From the NCBI GenBank assembly GCA_018895765.1, contig JAHINX010000053.1:1-25296 (forward strand): a DNA stretch of 25,296 bases. Reading direction: 5' to 3'. The notes under the pieces are model-generated. The model had not been told where the DNA came from, did no database searches, and was given only the letters and a program-made list of their open reading frames with translations. Numbering within the stretch: the first letter of the stretch is position 1; every line of letters begins with the position of its first letter. The DNA comes from Patescibacteria group bacterium. GTDB lineage: Bacteria > Patescibacteriota > Patescibacteriia > GCA-002772895. Shown piece by piece: positions 22,903-25,296 of the stretch. Both the position numbers and the translations under genes were made by a program.

Positions 22903-23232
22903 TTACTCTCCTATCGCATAAATATTATAATTCCACCCAGCATATAGAGTTCCATCTGCTCCGATTGCCGGAGAGGCGGCGCTAACATTGTCTATTTTCC
23001 ATTTTACTAAACCATCATCAGAATCTAAAGCAAACAATCCTAAGTTGGTTGCAATGTAAACTGTTCCGTCATCGCCAATCGCTGCGGAAGAATTATGAAC
23101 TCTTCCAATACTATTATTTACCCATTTTTGAGAACCATCGGAATTTAAAGCATAAAGAGCTTCTGTTACTGTATCGTCAACAATAATCGTGCCATCTTTC
23201 GCAACTGAAGGTTTTAAAGATGGATAAATAAT
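22903..23232 (-). pseudogene. Out-of-frame 3' end of the protease/propeller gene
   Basis: In the frame shifted by one base from the upstream ORF, 109 codons continue the beta-propeller repeats: KPSVAKDGTIIVDD, ALYALNSDGSQKWV, AAIGDDGTVYIATN, LFALDSDDGLVKWKI and ASPAIGADGTLYAG, ending IYAIGE-stop. These fit the repeat pattern of the upstream ORF exactly. Removing one A from the A5 run (T5 at 23232-23236 on the plus strand) joins both parts into a 784-aa protein. It has no start of its own. Confidence 0.85.
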
Positions 23233-25258
23233 TTTTATACCATTTTAATGAGCCATCATCAGGATTAACTGCTTCTAAACCAAGATATACATTTTTAAAA
23301 TAAATTGTTCCGTCAGGCCCGACTACAGGCGATGTGCCAGGACGATAGAATTTTTTCCATTTTAACTTTCCATTTGGCAGAACCGCATATAGTAAATCAT
23401 TATATGAATAAGTGTAAATTGAAGAACTATAAATTGTTCCGTCAGGGCCTATAGCAGTATGGGCAATTCCGCTAAAGTTTTCTATTTGATATTTCCATTT
23501 TTCTATTCCATCAGAGTTTATTGCATATAAATAATTCAGTTTGTTATCTACAGACGGATATGTGCTGGTAAAATAGATATTACCATTTTCATCAACTACC
23601 GAGGTGCCTACCCAATGCCCTGTATCAAGCTTATATCTCCATTTCTCCGTTCCGTCGGGATTGATGGCAAAAAGTATGCCTGTGCTTGAGCCGATATAGA
23701 TAGTCCCACCATCAGAAATTGTTGGAGCAGAAAGCTGCGCGCCAAGAGGACTGCCGTTATTAGAGAATATCCATTTTACAGTTCCATTAGTATTAAACGC
23801 ATAGAGTTTTCCCTCGGTTTCATTTCCTATATATGTTGTTCCGTCTTGTCCTACAACTGGCACTATTCCGAAATATGGAGAACCCCATGCTGAAGTGGCA
23901 GTATATGTCCATTTTATAGCATTGGTGGTAGGACCATTATATATGCTTTGTCCTGAACGAGTACCGTCATAGCCAAGAGTGGACCAAGGCGCTTTGGATA
24001 CTGGAGAAAGTTCATAGCATTCGGAAGTGTCGTAGATGCAGTCTAGGGCGCAAGCTAATGATCCTGCATAAGTTGCGCCCAATACACTCTCGCAAGTCGC
24101 TCCGCCGAGCTCTGTGCCATCGCATTCTTCCGTATCATCTATTATTCCATTTCCGCAATACTGCGGTTCTAATAATTTTAATGACTCGTATGCATTGATT
24201 ATTGGAATTTTTATTCCATCAGGACCTTCGGCAAATTTTCCGCCTTTTACTGCGCCATCTATTATTAATTGTTTTACTTCTGAAGCTGTAAGCGTTTTAC
24301 CGAGTTCTTCCGCCCTGGAATAAATAAGTCCGGCAAGTCCCGAAACAAACGGCGCAGACATAGATGTGCCGGACATATTGCCGTATCGATTATTTGGCAA
24401 TGTACTAAAAATATCCACGCCCGGTGCGGCAACTGTCACATTTCCATAATTAGAACCCCAAGTTTCTTCATCTGCCAAATTCCCACTTTCGTCTATAGCG
24501 GCAACGCTGATTACGTTATCTAATTTTTTAGACATTCTTGCTGGCGAAGCTGTATTTAAATTATCTTTATTGTTGCCAGCAGAAAAAACAAACAATATAT
24601 CATATCCTTTTTGTTTTGCTACTTTATTAATTAATCCAATAAAATGATCAAATGTATCAAGATCAACTATTCTGACATTCTGATTGCATAAATTTGATGG
24701 AGACGAACATATACCCTGGCTTAAATTTATAATTTTTGCCCCTTTATTGATGGCCGAGTTTGTCATTGCAATAGTAGACAAAAAGGTAGATACTCTTTCA
24801 TGATCTCCGTTCTGATTAGTAGCTAAAAAGTTTTGATTATAGACACGTAGTTCCGTGGACCACTCCACTCCAGTAACCCCAATCTCATTATTTGCTACAG
24901 CTCCAATTACTCCGCTTATATGCGTTCCATGGTTATCTTTTGTTGTGTTGGTCTTGAAGCTGTCAAATTTATCAGATAAGGTAATGTTAATTATGTCTTT
25001 TAGATCGTTATGGTTAATATCAAACCCATTATCAACTACTCCTATTGGGTAGATAGACCATCCTGTTGTTATTTCCCATGCTGAAGGTAATTTTATAAAT
25101 TCTTGCCCCCAATTATTTCCAGCAGGAGCATACTCATTCCAATCGTCCCACAAGGGGTCAAAAGGAATAGAAGCTGCTTTCAAAAATATATTGCCAGCAC
25201 TATAAACTATAATAATTACAATAAATGTAAAAATAATTTTTTTGAGTATTTTTTGCAT
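23177..25258 (-). CDS. Subtilisin-like (S8) protease with cysteine-rich module and PQQ-like beta-propeller; 3' frameshift
   Basis: The exported protein begins with a signal or anchor helix (about 7-27). The S8 domain carries Asp 76 (GVVDNGFD), His 110 (NHGTHISG), the oxyanion Asn 229 (FSAGNN) and Ser 299 (SGTSMSAPFVSG), so the triad is complete. A cysteine module (368-414, CGNGIIDDTEECDGTELGG...) follows, of the same kind as the modules in the giant protein. From about 425 there are repeated propeller blades (DGTIYIGSS-x-LFAINPDGTEKWRY pattern). The ORF leaves this pattern after residue 675 and stops after 18 unrelated residues; the true end lies at 22903 in another frame. The protease domain is unaffected, so a shortened enzyme could still be active. 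A role in trimming or shedding neighbouring surface proteins is inference. No Shine-Dalgarno is visible. Confidence 0.9.
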   Translation of the reverse strand: MQKILKKIIFTFIVIIIVYSAGNIFLKAASIPFDPLWDDWNEYAPAGNNWGQEFIKLPSAWEITTGWSIYPIGVVDNGFDINHNDLKDIINITLSDKFDSFKTNTTKDNHGTHISGVIGAVANNEIGVTGVEWSTELRVYNQNFLATNQNGDHERVSTFLSTIAMTNSAINKGAKIINLSQGICSSPSNLCNQNVRIVDLDTFDHFIGLINKVAKQKGYDILFVFSAGNNKDNLNTASPARMSKKLDNVISVAAIDESGNLADEETWGSNYGNVTVAAPGVDIFSTLPNNRYGNMSGTSMSAPFVSGLAGLIYSRAEELGKTLTASEVKQLIIDGAVKGGKFAEGPDGIKIPIINAYESLKLLEPQYCGNGIIDDTEECDGTELGGATCESVLGATYAGSLACALDCIYDTSECYELSPVSKAPWSTLGYDGTRSGQSIYNGPTTNAIKWTYTATSAWGSPYFGIVPVVGQDGTTYIGNETEGKLYAFNTNGTVKWIFSNNGSPLGAQLSAPTISDGGTIYIGSSTGILFAINPDGTEKWRYKLDTGHWVGTSVVDENGNIYFTSTYPSVDNKLNYLYAINSDGIEKWKYQIENFSGIAHTAIGPDGTIYSSSIYTYSYNDLLYAVLPNGKLKWKKFYRPGTSPVVGPDGTIYFKNVYLGLEAVNPDDGSLKWYKNYLSIFKTFSCERWHDYC

Positions 25259-25296
25259 ATTTAAAATTAAAATGGCATGAGATGGGGCATATAATC

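Noticed and set aside
23177..23240. The 693-aa end of the protease as its true C-terminus
   Set aside because: The last 18 residues break the propeller repeat, while the shifted frame continues it perfectly to 22903.

Overview
The window is AT-rich bacterial DNA, and every supported gene lies on the minus strand, so transcription runs from high to low coordinates. The setting suggests a member of the Candidate Phyla Radiation (Patescibacteria, most like Parcubacteria). The reasons are two secreted proteins that open with a T4SS-pilin-like (VirB2/TrbC-type) two-helix module, a 2485-residue cysteine-rich surface protein, membrane-anchored proteins with thrombospondin-3-type calcium repeats, and a sparse ybeY-dgkA-ftsA-ftsZ cluster with no murein genes beside it. 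This placement is inference: no rRNA is present. TGA works as a stop (HD/queH and ybeY/dgkA junctions), so the Gracilibacteria/SR1 code does not apply.

Right part (about 11.6-25.3 kb), a surface locus. In transcription order it holds a subtilisin-like protease joined to a beta-propeller and apparently frameshifted near its 3' end; a 610-aa and a 2485-aa protein with nearly the same N-terminal pilin-like module; and two single-pass proteins (236 and 304 aa) with calcium-binding TSP3-type repeats. The protease and the giant protein share a cysteine-rich CGNG...ECDG module. Just past the giant gene's two stop codons lies an in-frame remnant of one more module.

Middle (about 4.8-11.6 kb), housekeeping. 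ybeY and dgkA overlap by 4 bp; ftsA and ftsZ follow, separated by about 290 bp of palindromic DNA. After a strong terminator comes an operon of a small membrane protein, an HtrA-type protease and pyruvate kinase (17-bp overlap).

Left part (1-4.8 kb). ftsH has its own promoter, a strong Shine-Dalgarno and a terminator. Next is a LAGLIDADG homing endonuclease gene whose last codons and stop lie inside the 5' end of tRNA-Asp. Then come an HD-domain phosphohydrolase, queH and the start of queA (queuosine synthesis). queH carries an in-frame GC-rich palindromic repeat; a relative of it lies between ftsH and the endonuclease gene.

No CRISPR array, transposase, rRNA or phage gene was seen. The most unusual items are the endonuclease/tRNA overlap, the pilin-module surface proteins with the decayed repeat, the frameshifted protease, the palindrome-bearing queH and a compact Y-shaped element between ftsA and ftsZ.
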